64,000 nucleotides of DNA from the NCBI RefSeq assembly GCF_000168975.1, contig NZ_AAUW01000012.1, positions 1 to 64,000 on the forward strand, written 5' to 3'. Source of the DNA: Roseibium aggregatum IAM 12614 (GTDB lineage: Bacteria > Pseudomonadota > Alphaproteobacteria > Rhizobiales > Stappiaceae). A program made the position numbers and the translations under genes. Of the stretch, positions 25,135-35,550 are shown in pieces (position 1 is the stretch's first letter; each line of letters begins with the position of its first letter). Under the pieces are notes generated by a model. It was not told where the DNA came from. It saw only the letters and a program-made list of their open reading frames with translations, and ran no database searches.

Positions 25135-26748
25135 TCAGCTGTCGAACCACCAGCGGCTACAGGCTCTGGCCCCATCGAGCTCCCAGCTCGATGCCAGTTG
25201 CTCGCCATGCTGGACGTTGCTTCGGCGGGCATAAACGAAGTTGCGGAAGAACGGGATGATCGTGCCGCCGTCGTCATGTGCCAGCAGTGCCATTTCCCGG
25301 TACATCTCCGCCCGCTTGGCGTCGTCCAGCTCGGCCTTGGCCATCAACAGCAACTCGTTGAAGCGTTCGTTCTGCCAATGGCTTTCGTTCCAGGCGGCGT
25401 CAGACTTGTAGGCCAGCGAATACATCACATCCGGCGTCGGCCGCGCACCCCAGGCCACCACACAGAATGGTTTCTTCAGCCAGACATCCGAATAATATCC
25501 GTCGTTGGGTTCGCGCACGACCTTGATGTCTATGCCCGCAGCCTTGGCATGTTCGGCATAAAGAACGCAGAGATCGACCGCTCCGGAATAGATGGATTCC
25601 GCCGAGGAAATGCTGATGGACAATCCTTCGGCCCCGGCCTTCTTCAACAGCGATTTAGCCTGATCCGGATCGTAGTCGTGCTGCGGAATGTCGTCCGGCC
25701 AATAGGGCATGGCCGGCGAATGGTGGAAATCATTCGCTTTGGTCGCCGCCCCGAAGGCGATTTTTTCGATGATCTCGTCGCGGTTCATCGCAAGCTTGAG
25801 CGCGTTACGCACATCCTTGTTGTCGAACGGAGCCGTATCGCAGAACATCGGCATCGTGAGCGTCGAGGCAGACGGCACGTTGTCGATCTCCAGGTTCGGA
25901 TTCCGCGCAAGCAGCCCCATGGTCTTCAGATCGATCAGCGAAACCGCATCCACGTCCCCAGTGACAAGGGCCGTCTGGCGGGCGTTCGGATCGGTCAGAA
26001 CGATCAGTTCCACACCATCGAAATGCGCCCCATCCAGATGCCAGCCGTCATGACGCGTCAGCGAGAACCTCACCCCGAAATCACCGTTCTCGATCTTGTA
26101 GGGACCTGTGCCGTCACCCGAGGCCCAATCGATGGTACCGTCCTCGTTGGCAGGGCAGATCACGAGATGGTAATCGGTCATCAGCCACGGCAGATCGGCA
26201 TTGCCCAAGGACAGCTTGAAGACAATTGCGTTGTCGCCGTCCTTGACGATATCCGTGACATCGGTCAGCAGCGCCTTGGCTGCCGAGGTCGTGCTTTCGC
26301 CGCGGTGATGGTTGATCGACGCAATGACGTCATCTGCGGTCATCTTGCGGCCGGAATGAAAGGTGACGTTCTCGTTGAGCTTGAAGGTCCATTCCGTCGC
26401 ATCCTCGTTCGCCGACCATTCGGTGGCAATATCCGGCCCCAGAGAGCCGTCCGGCTCGATCAGGGTCAGGTAACTGCGGTGAGTATGCGCCAGAACAATC
26501 ATGGCGATGGTGAGATAGGTGCCCGGATCGTGGGTGTCTGATGTGTTGCCGTCATGAATGCCGACCCGGAAGGTCCCGCCCGGCTTCGGTTGCGCCCTGG
26601 CGCTGGTGGTCCAAAGTCCCGTTGCGGCGGAAGCTGCAACACCGGCAGCCATGGAATAGTTCAGGAAATCGCGGCGGGAAATGCGGCCGGACTTTGCAGC
26701 GTCTGCCAGTCTTTCCAGCATTTCCGTATCTTTGAACTTGTCCTTCAT
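25135..26748 (-). CDS. ABC transporter substrate-binding protein, family 5 (peptide/nickel), Tat-exported
   Basis: This 537-residue periplasmic protein has a twin-arginine signal (RISRRDFLNYSMAAG) with cleavage near ARA-QPKPGG. The SBP_bac_5 body follows: FRVGIHDGNTSDTHDP, FKLNENVTFHSGRKMTADDV and LAMNRDEIIEK. It would bind oligopeptides or similar solutes for an ABC importer, but no permease or ATPase gene is adjacent, so it is an orphan here. The ATG at 26748 follows GGAGGTAAT; two upstream ATG codons in frame lack such a site. Confidence 0.9.
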   Translation of the reverse strand: MKDKFKDTEMLERLADAAKSGRISRRDFLNYSMAAGVAASAATGLWTTSARAQPKPGGTFRVGIHDGNTSDTHDPGTYLTIAMIVLAHTHRSYLTLIEPDGSLGPDIATEWSANEDATEWTFKLNENVTFHSGRKMTADDVIASINHHRGESTTSAAKALLTDVTDIVKDGDNAIVFKLSLGNADLPWLMTDYHLVICPANEDGTIDWASGDGTGPYKIENGDFGVRFSLTRHDGWHLDGAHFDGVELIVLTDPNARQTALVTGDVDAVSLIDLKTMGLLARNPNLEIDNVPSASTLTMPMFCDTAPFDNKDVRNALKLAMNRDEIIEKIAFGAATKANDFHHSPAMPYWPDDIPQHDYDPDQAKSLLKKAGAEGLSISISSAESIYSGAVDLCVLYAEHAKAAGIDIKVVREPNDGYYSDVWLKKPFCVVAWGARPTPDVMYSLAYKSDAAWNESHWQNERFNELLLMAKAELDDAKRAEMYREMALLAHDDGGTIIPFFRNFVYARRSNVQHGEQLASSWELDGARACSRWWFDS

Positions 26749-27084
26749 CGTCAGATTACCTCCAAGTTTATCATCATCCATTCGGCTTCGACCCGCTTTC
26801 AATCGTTAACTTTAGGTCGGTCACGTTTGATCCGATCATCCGCCATTCGAAGTTTAGTAACGCAAAAACGACGTTTCCTTAGATAGTGCGCAGCAATGGT
26901 TTGTCCGGTCAGGATTACGGATAGTTTTAGTGGCAACTGCTGACGAGGAGCGCACGACGGCAAACATCGCGGCAAGGCAAATTGCGGTAGTCGTTGAATT
27001 TGGCTGCACGTCGGCAGACCGGATTCTGGCAGGCTGACCCGGTATCCGGGATATCGTGGAAAGAACGCTGGCTCGACGACTAGC
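26749..27084. other. Intergenic region, no gene seen
   Basis: The 336 bp between the start of the peptide-binding gene and the end of the glutathione transferase gene carry only the leader of the former. No RNA gene or strong hairpin was noticed. Confidence 0.5.
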
Positions 27085-27735
27085 CTAGGCTACGCCGGCT
27101 TGAACAGCAGCGTCTTCTTGTTCCCTGGCCATGTTCTGGTCCTCCTGAAGCACCTTCACCACCGAAGGCCTCTCGGAGAACCACTCGACATATCTCGTGA
27201 ATTCTTCGAATTCCGGCACGATGCCGAACATCATGCCCCACCTTATCCCGACGCCCCAAAGGATGTCGACAGCCGTCATCCGCTCTCCAAGAACGAACGG
27301 GCCCTTGGAAAGCTGGATACGCATATTCCCCATAACCGTGTCGAAGGACCCGTAGGCCGACATCGAATGCGGCGGTTCTTCACGTTTCAGCGCACGGTCG
27401 ATCAGGGCTGGCTCGAAACAGGAGGCCATGTGGACAAACCAGCGCAGGTAAGGCCCTCGCAGCGGATCGTCCAGCGCGGGTGTCAGCCCTTTTTCGGGAA
27501 AAAGATCTGCCAGATAGAGATAGATCGCGACCTGTTCGGTAATCACGGCCTCGCCGACACGCAGCGCCGGAACTTTCCCTGCCGGGTTTACCTGAAGATA
27601 TTGGGGCGTCCGGTTTTCACCCAGTTTCAGGTTGAGCACGTTCAGCTTGTAAGGCGCTGCCAGCTCTTCCAGGAGAATGCGCACACCAGTGGCACGTGTC
27701 TGCGGTGCGTAAAAGAGTTCGACCTGATCCGTCAT
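27085..27735 (-). CDS. Glutathione S-transferase family protein
   Basis: This 216-residue protein has a thioredoxin-like N-terminal domain (ELFYAPQTRATGVRILLEE, NPAGKVPALRVGEAVITEQVAIYLYLAD with the cis-Pro and the ESxAI-like TEQVAI). An all-helical C-terminal domain follows. The glutathione-activating residue is probably in the YAPQTRA segment. The ATG at 27735 follows GGAGAG. Substrate unknown; single gene. Confidence 0.9.
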   Translation of the reverse strand: MTDQVELFYAPQTRATGVRILLEELAAPYKLNVLNLKLGENRTPQYLQVNPAGKVPALRVGEAVITEQVAIYLYLADLFPEKGLTPALDDPLRGPYLRWFVHMASCFEPALIDRALKREEPPHSMSAYGSFDTVMGNMRIQLSKGPFVLGERMTAVDILWGVGIRWGMMFGIVPEFEEFTRYVEWFSERPSVVKVLQEDQNMAREQEDAAVQAGVA

Positions 27736-27820
27736 TTCGCTCTCCCTGACCGAGTGCAATCACCGTTCTCTTCAACCTACCCCATCTGGCGGGCAAGTGA
27801 ACACGGGAATTCGATCTGGA

Positions 27821-28195
27821 TCAGGAAGCCATTGCGTCGAGGAGGAGCCAGCCGGCAACAAGGAAAACTTCGGCGGCAAGCACGCCCACAAAGACACGTT
27901 GACGGGCGGCAAAAAACGAGGCGAAACCGAAACTGGCAGCAGCCAGGCGCAGCCAGAGTGGCGTCTCGGCCAGCACGCCTTGCGGAAACAGGATCAGCTT
28001 TGAAATCACCCCGGCGACCAGGGCGGTCGCGACACAGCGCACCCAGATCAGCAGTTCGCCATCTTCACGCAGCCTGCCACCGGCAAAGACCCCCAGCCAG
28101 CGCCAGACGTCGGTTGCAAACCAGCCGGCGACTATGATCATCGCCAAGGGCCACCAGGTTTCGGAAAGCAATCCGCCTGCGGTCGATCCGTCCAT
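27821..28195 (-). CDS. azlD: AzlD-family small membrane subunit
   Basis: This 124-residue protein with four membrane helices (WWPLAMIIVAGWFATDVWRWLGV, WVRCVATALVAGVISKL, LAAASFGFASFF and a last helix) matches AzlD. AzlD partners AzlC in export of branched-chain amino acids. Its ATG shares one base with the AzlC stop (TGATG), so translation is coupled. Confidence 0.88.
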   Translation of the reverse strand: MDGSTAGGLLSETWWPLAMIIVAGWFATDVWRWLGVFAGGRLREDGELLIWVRCVATALVAGVISKLILFPQGVLAETPLWLRLAAASFGFASFFAARQRVFVGVLAAEVFLVAGWLLLDAMAS

Positions 28196-28956
28196 CACGA
28201 CAGCCCCCTGCGCACGATCCGCGTTCCGATATAGGCTATCGTCCCGCCGACAAGGCCGGTCCAAAGAAGATCAAGCCCGGGCAGATAGATGAAGAAAACC
28301 GGCCCGAGCAGCAGCCCCGCGACCATCGCCGCCCGGTCCGCATTGAGCCGCGCCGCTCCCCAGAGCGAACACAGGAAATAGACCGGCGTCAGCAGGAACA
28401 AGGCGCCCGCCACCATGCCCGGCATGCTTTCCACCAGCAGATAGGAGACACCGGTCATGCAGAAAACGAAACTGGTCACCGCTCCACCGAAACCGATGAA
28501 AAACGGCAATCGACCTTCCCTTGGCATATCCGGCAGGTGCTTCATCGCGAACACCCAGGCGGTCACCGCCACGAAATGAGACGCGATCAGCAACTGCCAT
28601 GTCCTGGTCTTGCCAGGCACCTTGATCAGCGGCATCAAGGCCATTGTCATCGGCATCAGACGGACAGAGGCAAGAGCCACGGCAATGCCCGCCGGAATCA
28701 TCCCCATTCCGGAAGAAATCGCCCCGGTCAGAACCACGATGGAAGGCAGCGCCCAGACGAGCCCGGTCATCGCCAGGGTCTCGACAAGCGTCAGTCCGCT
28801 CTCCCGGGCAAGCCCTGCATAGCCGACAAACGCCGCGGTCAGAATAAACGCAGGAATAGACACCGCCGCCCGCGCCCCACGCGCCATCCAGACCCGAGCA
28901 TGTTCCGGCGGGACTTGCAGGTTCTGGGTGGTTTCTGGCTGATCAGGAGCCGTCAT
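28195..28956 (-). CDS. azlC: AzlC-family branched-chain amino acid exporter
   Basis: This 253-residue multi-helix inner-membrane protein has the AzlC pattern: PAFILTAAFVGYAGLARESG, SSGMGMIPAGIAVALASVRLMPMTM and FIGFGGAVTSFVFCMTG. With AzlD it forms an amino-acid export complex. The ATG at 28956 is taken as start; a TTG precedes it. First gene of the azlCD operon. Confidence 0.9.
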   Translation of the reverse strand: MTAPDQPETTQNLQVPPEHARVWMARGARAAVSIPAFILTAAFVGYAGLARESGLTLVETLAMTGLVWALPSIVVLTGAISSGMGMIPAGIAVALASVRLMPMTMALMPLIKVPGKTRTWQLLIASHFVAVTAWVFAMKHLPDMPREGRLPFFIGFGGAVTSFVFCMTGVSYLLVESMPGMVAGALFLLTPVYFLCSLWGAARLNADRAAMVAGLLLGPVFFIYLPGLDLLWTGLVGGTIAYIGTRIVRRGLS

Positions 28957-29182
28957 CAAGCTGACTCATCTCTGGGCAGTTAGTAAGGTAGCCTTACCTT
29001 TTTGAAGATTTTCTGTCCAGAGCGCTTAAACGTGGATTGGTACGCCGGAGAACCGAACCGCCTAGCCTACTCATCGTCAGTGGCAACGAGACGAAGTCAC
29101 CAATCAATACAACCCACGACTGCATTTACGCCACAATTGAGGACGATCAGGGTCAGACCATTTTTGTTTCAGAGCGGCCTGA

Positions 29183-31066
29183 ATGTTTCACAAGCTAATT
29201 TTCCTTCCGACATGCCTCTTCGTGTTTCTGTTTTCAAACTCCCCGGGCATCGCTGACGTCTCAGACATTTCGTTCGGATGCGGCGGGCCGTTCGATCTCT
29301 GCGGCTATGTCGACAGAAAGTCGGGACAATCTCTGATCCCCTTCAAGTTTGAGGACGCACTACCTTTTAGCGAAGGACTGGCCGCAGTTAAGAGAGATGG
29401 CAAATGGGGATATATCGATAGCCTCGGCTCTATCGTTATCGAACCGCGCTTCGACCTTGCAGGCACTTTTACATCCGGCCATGCAGAAGTCGTTATCGAT
29501 AATCAGGCACGCGTCATTGACCGAAACGGAAAAGTCGTTGTTGAGACACAGTTCGCCCGTGCAATTCCGTTTACTGAAGACGTTGTTCTTGTGGCAGAAG
29601 GACAACGTCGCCTCGAAGACGGGTTCAGACTTGCCCCTTTAGACGAACTCAGCAGCATCTTCATCAAAAAACGATTGGGTCTGTATCGGATCGATCAGGG
29701 TTGGATTTCAAAAAAACAGTACAAGATTGCCTATTTTGACAAGCTGAGTCGCGGCCTGATTTGGGCGTCTGACGCAAAGGGTAAAGAGCCGCTCTTCGGC
29801 CTTCTGAGAGCTGATGGCTCGTGGCAAGTTACACCGCGCTACACAAGCGCGTATAGGCTCATTGGCGACTTTGCGACCGTGCAAGGCACTCCTGACGTGG
29901 CCGAGCCAAAGTCACCTCAGTCTAAGAAGATAATGTCAGGTGCAGTTGATAGAAACGGCAAGCTCGTCATTCCGCTCAAGTTTGAAGGTCTCAGTTACTG
30001 GATGGGTGGGTATGGGTTGGCGCGCAAATATGACAATCTTTCACAACTGGGTTTGGTAACCCGACACGGCGAGCTATTGACCGGCCGTTATTATGAAAAT
30101 GTTGACCGACCAACGGATGGCCGCTGGCCGCGAGTTCTGGAAAATGGGCTATGGCGCAGCGTTACGCCTGAAGGAGACCTGGTGCCTGATCAACGCAACG
30201 GTCACGTGCATGTTTCTTGCCCCAAAGGACTTCAGGTAATCGAACTGAACGGGTTCTACGCGATCCGCCATCCCAAGCTTGACACCTTAGTAAAGACAAA
30301 AGTTAGCGCAATAAACACGCGGTTTTCAGACGACTTCTGCTTGTCGCCCTACTTGGCCTCGATCGGCGACAAACGGTATAAGTTTGTCACGCAAGACGGT
30401 CGAACACTGCCGTCCAAAGGCTGGTATGACAACGTTCTCTACGTCAACGAAGGATTGTCTGCGGTTTCCTCCGCTGGAAAGTGGGGTGTGATTGACGACG
30501 ACGGACAATTTTTGGTTCCGCCACTTTACGACAAGCTCCAAATACACAGACACAACAAAACATGGTTTGCCGTTCGGTCTCAGACAGGCCTCAAAAAAGA
30601 ACCGGTTGTCTTAAAGGTCGAACAGAATGGAAGAGAATTCTGGATCGACACCCACAACAATGAAGTCGTAAAGCCCACAGGCCCAACCAAAGAAGAGAGC
30701 GAAGCAATACTGGCCTGCGGTGGCATGCTGACGCGCTTCGAAGAAAATGGGCTCTGGGGTATGATGGGCCCAAGCGGTAGAGTGATTATCGACCCAGATT
30801 ATCGGGCGCTGACGTGTTTCAGACGGGGCATCGCTTGGGGCGCACTCAAACAGAAAAAACTCTGGTGCCCAATCGATTCAGATGGTCGGCAGAAGGCTGC
30901 TTTCTCTTGCAGGAAATCTATCGACGTTGTGGGGCTTACTGACACTCGCCCCGAGGAACTGTCCCAGGATCCCCACGAAAGCAGCGTTCTCTGGCTTCGT
31001 GCATTGCTGGACTACGCCCAAGGAAAACGGCCAGAGCCGCCGGGCTTGCGAGGAATGACCTTCTAA
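29183..31066 (+). CDS. Secreted WG-repeat protein
   Basis: This 627-residue protein has an N-terminal signal peptide (MFHKLIFLPTCLFVFLFSNSPGIA) and then repeated WG units: GKWGYIDSLGSIVIEPRFD, GSWQVTPRYTSAYRL, GKWGVIDDDGQFLVPPLYD and GLWGMMGPSGRVIIDPDYRA, each about 40-50 residues. WG repeats fold as beta-rich solenoids and are often surface or effector proteins in accessory DNA. Base composition is clearly lower in GC than the neighbours and codon use is different, suggesting transfer. It stands alone, with 226 bp before it. Function is unknown. Confidence 0.82.
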   Translation: MFHKLIFLPTCLFVFLFSNSPGIADVSDISFGCGGPFDLCGYVDRKSGQSLIPFKFEDALPFSEGLAAVKRDGKWGYIDSLGSIVIEPRFDLAGTFTSGHAEVVIDNQARVIDRNGKVVVETQFARAIPFTEDVVLVAEGQRRLEDGFRLAPLDELSSIFIKKRLGLYRIDQGWISKKQYKIAYFDKLSRGLIWASDAKGKEPLFGLLRADGSWQVTPRYTSAYRLIGDFATVQGTPDVAEPKSPQSKKIMSGAVDRNGKLVIPLKFEGLSYWMGGYGLARKYDNLSQLGLVTRHGELLTGRYYENVDRPTDGRWPRVLENGLWRSVTPEGDLVPDQRNGHVHVSCPKGLQVIELNGFYAIRHPKLDTLVKTKVSAINTRFSDDFCLSPYLASIGDKRYKFVTQDGRTLPSKGWYDNVLYVNEGLSAVSSAGKWGVIDDDGQFLVPPLYDKLQIHRHNKTWFAVRSQTGLKKEPVVLKVEQNGREFWIDTHNNEVVKPTGPTKEESEAILACGGMLTRFEENGLWGMMGPSGRVIIDPDYRALTCFRRGIAWGALKQKKLWCPIDSDGRQKAAFSCRKSIDVVGLTDTRPEELSQDPHESSVLWLRALLDYAQGKRPEPPGLRGMTF

Positions 31067-31079
31067 CTCTCGAATTCCC

Positions 31080-31784
31080 TCACACCGACCGCGTCAGACC
31101 ACCATCAATGCGGATGTTCTGTCCCGTGATATAGGCCGCCGCCTCGCTGGCAAGATAGGAAACCAGACCGGAAATCTCGTCGGCGCGGCCATAGCGGCCC
31201 ATGGGGATCCGGGCGAGGTGGTCTTCCTTCTCCGGCAGGCTGTCGATGAAACCGGGCAGGATGTTGTTCATGCGCACGTTTTCGGCCGCGAATTTATCTG
31301 CAAAGAGCTTGGTGAAGCTGGCAAGTCCTGCCCGGAACACACCGGATGTCGGAAACAGCGGGTCTGGTTCGAAGGTGGCGAAGGTGGAGATGTTGATCAC
31401 CGTTCCCCCACCCTGTTCCGCCATGACCGGAGCGACGAGGCGCGCCGGGCGAATGACGTTCATCAGGTAATAGTCCATACCGAGGTGCCAGTCCTCGTCG
31501 GAGATTTCCAGAATGCCGCCTTTCGGACCGTGTCCGGACGAATTGACCAGAACATCAATCCGGCCAAGGGAGTCCAGGGTCTTTTTGACAAAAGAAGTCA
31601 GGTCGTCCGCAACAAGGTTGGAACCGGTGAAACCGACCCCGCCCAGCTCTTCCGCAAGCGCCTCGCCCTTGCCGGATGAAGACAGGATTGCGACCTGGAA
31701 CCCATCCGCGGCCAGCCGTCTTGCCGCGTCGGCGCCCATGCCGGACCCGCCTGCGGTGATCATGGCAACCTTGTTATCGCTCAT
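31080..31784 (-). CDS. Short-chain dehydrogenase/reductase
   Basis: This 234-residue classical SDR has the cofactor motif TAGGSGMGADAARRL, the NSSG segment (VLVNSSGHG) and the structural NVIRPA. The active-site tyrosine position is altered: the usual YxxxK reads SGVFRAGLASFTK, with phenylalanine and no YxxxK, so catalysis is doubtful. C-terminal GGLTRSV fits the family. It may be a non-catalytic or unusual member. Single gene, convergent with the WG-repeat gene 14 bp away. Confidence 0.85.
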   Translation of the reverse strand: MSDNKVAMITAGGSGMGADAARRLAADGFQVAILSSSGKGEALAEELGGVGFTGSNLVADDLTSFVKKTLDSLGRIDVLVNSSGHGPKGGILEISDEDWHLGMDYYLMNVIRPARLVAPVMAEQGGGTVINISTFATFEPDPLFPTSGVFRAGLASFTKLFADKFAAENVRMNNILPGFIDSLPEKEDHLARIPMGRYGRADEISGLVSYLASEAAAYITGQNIRIDGGLTRSV

Positions 31785-31977
31785 ATCCGTTCTCCCGAAA
31801 GTGTCTGCTTCTTAGCTAGGCGGGAGACCGGGTTGCTGCAAATGATTTTCCTGAATGGCTTCAATTCCAAACATGAATGAGACTAACCGCCACTCGCCTC
31901 ACCAACAGTGAGCTCAAGGCACGGGATCCCCTGCCCACTTCAAGCGTCATCAATCGTCTTCGCTGGCCAAAACAAAA

Positions 31978-32005
31978 AAAGGCCCCGGATCTCTCCGGGG
32001 CCTTT
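31978..32005 (-). terminator. Terminator after clpA
   Basis: AAAGGCCCCGG and CCGGGGCCTTT form a perfect stem around ATCTCT, with a long T tract when read on the clpA strand. It lies 22 bp past the clpA stop. Confidence 0.9.
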
Positions 32006-32026
32006 ACGATCTGATTTTGCCCGGCC

Positions 32027-34474
32027 TCAGTCAGCCAGGGGAACCTTGGGGACAAGGCTTTTCTTGGATGGACCGCTCTTGCCTGCCGGCGGCTTGGTAT
32101 CCTTGGCGCTCGCAGCCTTGGCAGCGGGCTTGCGACGGCGCTTCGGCTTGGCCTTGGCTTCGGTCTTTGCCTTGGCTTTGGGCGGCGTCGCCCGCTCCTC
32201 GATGCTTTCCAGAAGCAGACCCTTGCCGTCCTCGGACACGGTGACCTTGACCATCCCGCCTTTCTTCAGCTTGCCGAACAGCACCTCGTCGGCCAATGGC
32301 CGCTTGATGTGCTCCTGGATGATCCGCCCAAGCGGGCGAGCCCCCATCTGACTGTCATAGCCCTTGTCGGCAAGCCATTTGACGGCATCCTCTGTCAGCT
32401 CGAAGGTTACGCCGCGGTCAGCCAGCTGGACTTCCAGCTGCATGACGAACTTCTCGACCACCTTGTAGACGACTTCCATCGGCAGATTGCCGAACGGAAT
32501 GATCGCATCGAGACGGTTGCGGAATTCAGGCGTGAACAGCTTGTTGATCGCTTCCGCGTCGTCGCCTTCCCGCTTAATGCGGTTGAAGCCAACGGGCATC
32601 TTGGCCATGTCCGCAGCACCGGCGTTGGTGGTCATGATCAGGATGACATTGCGGAAGTCGACCTGCTTGCCGTTGTGGTCGGTCAGCTTGCCGTGGTCCA
32701 TCACCTGCAACAGGATGTTGAACAGGTCCGGATGGGCCTTTTCGATCTCGTCCAGCAGCAGCACGCAGTGCGGATGCTGGTCGACACCGTCGGTCAACAG
32801 ACCGCCCTGGTCGAAGCCGACATAACCCGGAGGTGCACCGATCAGGCGCGACACGGTGTGCCGTTCCATATATTCGGACATATCGAACCGGATCAGCTCG
32901 ACACCCAGCGAAGACGCGAGCTGCCGTGCAACTTCCGTCTTGCCGACGCCTGTCGGGCCGGAGAACAGATAGCTGCCGATCGGCTTGTCCGGTTCACGCA
33001 GGCCGGCACGCGCCAGCTTGATGGCCGACGCCAGCGTTCCGATGGCCTCATCCTGACCATAGACGACCCGCTTCAGATCCTTGCCGAGGTTCTCCAGAAC
33101 TTCCGCATCGTCCTTGGAAACGGACTTCGGCGGGATCCTGGCCATGGTGGCAATCGTGTTCTCGATTTCCTTCACACCGATGGTCTTGCGGCGGCGGGCT
33201 TCGGGAACCAGCATCTGCGAGGCACCGGTTTCATCCAGTACGTCGATCGCCTTGTCCGGCAGCTTGCGGTCGGAAATGTATTTCGCCGACAGCTCCACAG
33301 CCACCTTGATGGCATCGTTGGTATACCGAACCTTGTGGAAGTCCTCGAAATAGGGCTTCAGACCTTTCAGGATGTCGATCGCGTCCGGGATCGACGGCTC
33401 GTTGACGTCGATCTTCTGGAAGCGGCGGACCAGCGCCCGGTCCTTCTCGAAGAACTGGCGGTATTCCTTGTAGGTGGTCGAACCGATGCAGCGGATCGCA
33501 CCGGAAGCAAGTGCCGGCTTCAGGAGGTTGGATGCATCCATCGCCCCGCCCGACGTTGCACCGGCGCCGATCACCGTATGGATCTCGTCGATGAACATTA
33601 CCGCGCCCGGATAGTCCTCGATTTCCTTGACCACCTGCTTCAGCCGCTCCTCGAAATCGCCGCGATAGCGGGTACCCGCCAGCAACGAGCCCATATCGAG
33701 CGAAAAGATGGTGGCATCCTTCAGCACATCCGGCACATCGCCATTGACGATGCGATGCGCCAGACCTTCCGCGATGGCGGTCTTGCCAACACCCGGGTCG
33801 CCGACGAAGAGCGGATTGTTCTTCGACCTGCGGCACAGGATCTGGATCGTGCGCGAAATTTCGCTGTCGCGCCCGATCAGCGGGTCAATCTTGCCATTGG
33901 TGGCCTTGGTGTTGAGATTGACACAGTAAGCTTCAAGAGCGTCCGTCTTCTGACTGGACTTCTTCTCGGTTTCAGCTCCGGGCATCACATCTTCTTCATC
34001 CGCCCCTTCGACAGGACGAGCCTCGGACATGCCGGGACGTTTGGCGATGCCGTGGGAGATATAATTGACCGCGTCGTAACGGGTCATGTCCTGGTCCTGC
34101 AGGAAGTAGGCTGCATGGCTTTCGCGCTCGGCGAAGATCGCAACGAGCACGTTGGCGCCGGTCACTTCCTCCCGGCCGGACGACTGGACGTGGATAACCG
34201 CCCGTTGAATGACGCGCTGGAAGCCGGCGGTCGGCTTGGAATCCTCGTCACTGTCGGTGACAAGGTTGTCCAGCTCGGTTTCGATATATTCAACCAGGTT
34301 GCGGCGGATCGTATCCAGATCCACATTGCAAGCGCGCATGACCGCAGCCGCGTCCTGGTCGTCAAGCAAGGCCAGCAGAAGATGCTCTAGCGTTGCATAT
34401 TCCTGCTGCCGCTCATTGGCGAAGGCCAGAGCCTGGTGGAGTGCTTTTTCTAGACTGCGTGAGAAGGAAGGCAC
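32027..34474 (-). CDS. clpA: ClpA, ATP-dependent Clp protease unfoldase
   Basis: ClpA unfolds substrates, including N-degron proteins delivered by ClpS, and feeds them to ClpP. The 815-residue protein has the Clp-N domain ([21 protein letters not shown]), AAA module 1 with [12 protein letters not shown] and [12 protein letters not shown], and AAA module 2 with [13 protein letters not shown] and [12 protein letters not shown]. An IGF-like loop and a basic alanine- and lysine-rich tail complete it; the tail is longer than in E. coli. It starts 12 bp after clpS, so the two form an operon. Confidence 0.96.
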   Translation of the reverse strand: MPSFSRSLEKALHQALAFANERQQEYATLEHLLLALLDDQDAAAVMRACNVDLDTIRRNLVEYIETELDNLVTDSDEDSKPTAGFQRVIQRAVIHVQSSGREEVTGANVLVAIFAERESHAAYFLQDQDMTRYDAVNYISHGIAKRPGMSEARPVEGADEEDVMPGAETEKKSSQKTDALEAYCVNLNTKATNGKIDPLIGRDSEISRTIQILCRRSKNNPLFVGDPGVGKTAIAEGLAHRIVNGDVPDVLKDATIFSLDMGSLLAGTRYRGDFEERLKQVVKEIEDYPGAVMFIDEIHTVIGAGATSGGAMDASNLLKPALASGAIRCIGSTTYKEYRQFFEKDRALVRRFQKIDVNEPSIPDAIDILKGLKPYFEDFHKVRYTNDAIKVAVELSAKYISDRKLPDKAIDVLDETGASQMLVPEARRRKTIGVKEIENTIATMARIPPKSVSKDDAEVLENLGKDLKRVVYGQDEAIGTLASAIKLARAGLREPDKPIGSYLFSGPTGVGKTEVARQLASSLGVELIRFDMSEYMERHTVSRLIGAPPGYVGFDQGGLLTDGVDQHPHCVLLLDEIEKAHPDLFNILLQVMDHGKLTDHNGKQVDFRNVILIMTTNAGAADMAKMPVGFNRIKREGDDAEAINKLFTPEFRNRLDAIIPFGNLPMEVVYKVVEKFVMQLEVQLADRGVTFELTEDAVKWLADKGYDSQMGARPLGRIIQEHIKRPLADEVLFGKLKKGGMVKVTVSEDGKGLLLESIEERATPPKAKAKTEAKAKPKRRRKPAAKAASAKDTKPPAGKSGPSKKSLVPKVPLAD

Positions 34475-34486
34475 GTGCGTTTGTCC

Positions 34487-34852
34487 TCACTTTTTTTCCA
34501 TGACGCATTGCAACGGATGCTGATGCTTGCGCGCGAAATCCATCACCTGGGTGACTTTCGTCTCCGCGACTTCGTAGGAATAGATTCCACATTCCCCGAC
34601 GCCGTGATGGTGAACATGCAGCATAATGCGGGTCGCCTCTTCGCGGTTTTTTTGGAAGAAGTTCTCCACAACGTGAATAACGAACTCCATCGGAGTGTAG
34701 TCATCGTTCAACAGCAGCACTCGATAGAGATTTGGCCGCTTGGTTACTGTTTTGGTACGGGTGACTGTAACCGTTCCGGCGTCGCCACCGTCATTGTCAT
34801 AATCAGAGCCCGCCGACATTGCCGTTTCTTTTGCCTCTATCACTCCGGCCAT
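34487..34852 (-). CDS. clpS: ClpS adaptor for N-degron substrates
   Basis: ClpS hands N-end-rule substrates to ClpA. The conserved core is [20 protein letters not shown] (the [10 protein letters not shown] segment forms the binding pocket), then MLHVHHHG and the C-terminal AETKVTQVM. Two starts are possible: ATG at 34852 (121 residues, used here) or ATG at 34819 (110 residues); neither has a strong ribosome-binding site. The long frame above 34852 is not part of the family. Upstream of clpA in the same operon. Confidence 0.92.
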   Translation of the reverse strand: MAGVIEAKETAMSAGSDYDNDGGDAGTVTVTRTKTVTKRPNLYRVLLLNDDYTPMEFVIHVVENFFQKNREEATRIMLHVHHHGVGECGIYSYEVAETKVTQVMDFARKHQHPLQCVMEKK

Positions 34853-35153
34853 CACCAAATTTCGAATCCTGAACACTCTGCCCTGCGCAGCTGGTCCAGA
34901 GCTTTCCGCAGCACGGACTGCGCCGCGAATACGCATTCTCAGTGGTAATCCTGCCGCGCAAGCCGCTCTCGCGCAATGGTCGATTTCATCAACATAAAGG
35001 TCAACAGCGCATTTGTAGTCCCTGCGCTGCCAGTCAAGAGGAATGTAGGTTGCCTGACAATGAATAAAAGGTGGCAAGAGAACGCATTTCAAAATGCGTT
35101 CCAAAATGGCACCCTGCCCCGCGCGTCGCCGGTAAACCTGTGCATACACGAAA

Positions 35154-35179
35154 AAACCCGGCTCGAACGAGCCGGGTTT
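35154..35179. terminator. Bidirectional terminator-like hairpin after the phasin gene
   Basis: AAACCCGGCTCG and CGAGCCGGGTTT form a perfect 12-bp stem with a 2-nt loop and A/T flanks. It terminates the phasin transcript. Confidence 0.85.
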
Positions 35180-35217
35180 CAAACTTCAAACCGTTGTGAG
35201 ACGGCTAAAAGGGAACT

Positions 35218-35550
35218 TTATTTCGCAAGCTTGCCCATCACGCCTTCGTAAGGCTTGTAGGCATCTTTGGACATATCGGTGACCATTTCACCGATCTTCG
35301 TCATTTCGCCGACAAAACCTTCGTAAGCGGTTTTGACGTAGTCGGCCTGCGCTTCGAAAGCCTTGTCGAGGGACTTGGAGGAAACGAGCTTCTCAACAGC
35401 TGCGGAACTTTCCTCGAAAGACTTCTTCTGGTAGTCGGCCATTTCAGCGGCGATGGCCTGGAAACCCTTGCTGACAGAACCGAAAGACGCCATGGCCATG
35501 TCCATGTTGTCTTTGCTCATCTTCTGCAGTTCATCAAAATTGTTCATCAT
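35218..35550 (-). CDS. Phasin-family protein
   Basis: This 110-residue helical protein has the phasin pattern: FDELQKMSKDNMDMAMASFGSVSKGFQAIAAEMADYQKKSFEESSAAVEKLVSSKSLDKAFEAQ, read in parts as two amphipathic helices. Phasins coat polyhydroxyalkanoate granules or serve as chaperone-like proteins. Start at 35550 follows AAAAGGG. Single gene. Confidence 0.88.
   Translation of the reverse strand: MMNNFDELQKMSKDNMDMAMASFGSVSKGFQAIAAEMADYQKKSFEESSAAVEKLVSSKSLDKAFEAQADYVKTAYEGFVGEMTKIGEMVTDMSKDAYKPYEGVMGKLAK

Noticed and set aside
25198-26541. Plus-strand frame of 447 codons opposite the peptide-binding protein
   Set aside because: Antisense shadow; no start site or domain.
32309-34390. Plus-strand frame of 693 codons opposite clpA
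   Set aside because: Antisense shadow of an unmistakable ClpA gene, with no recognisable motif.
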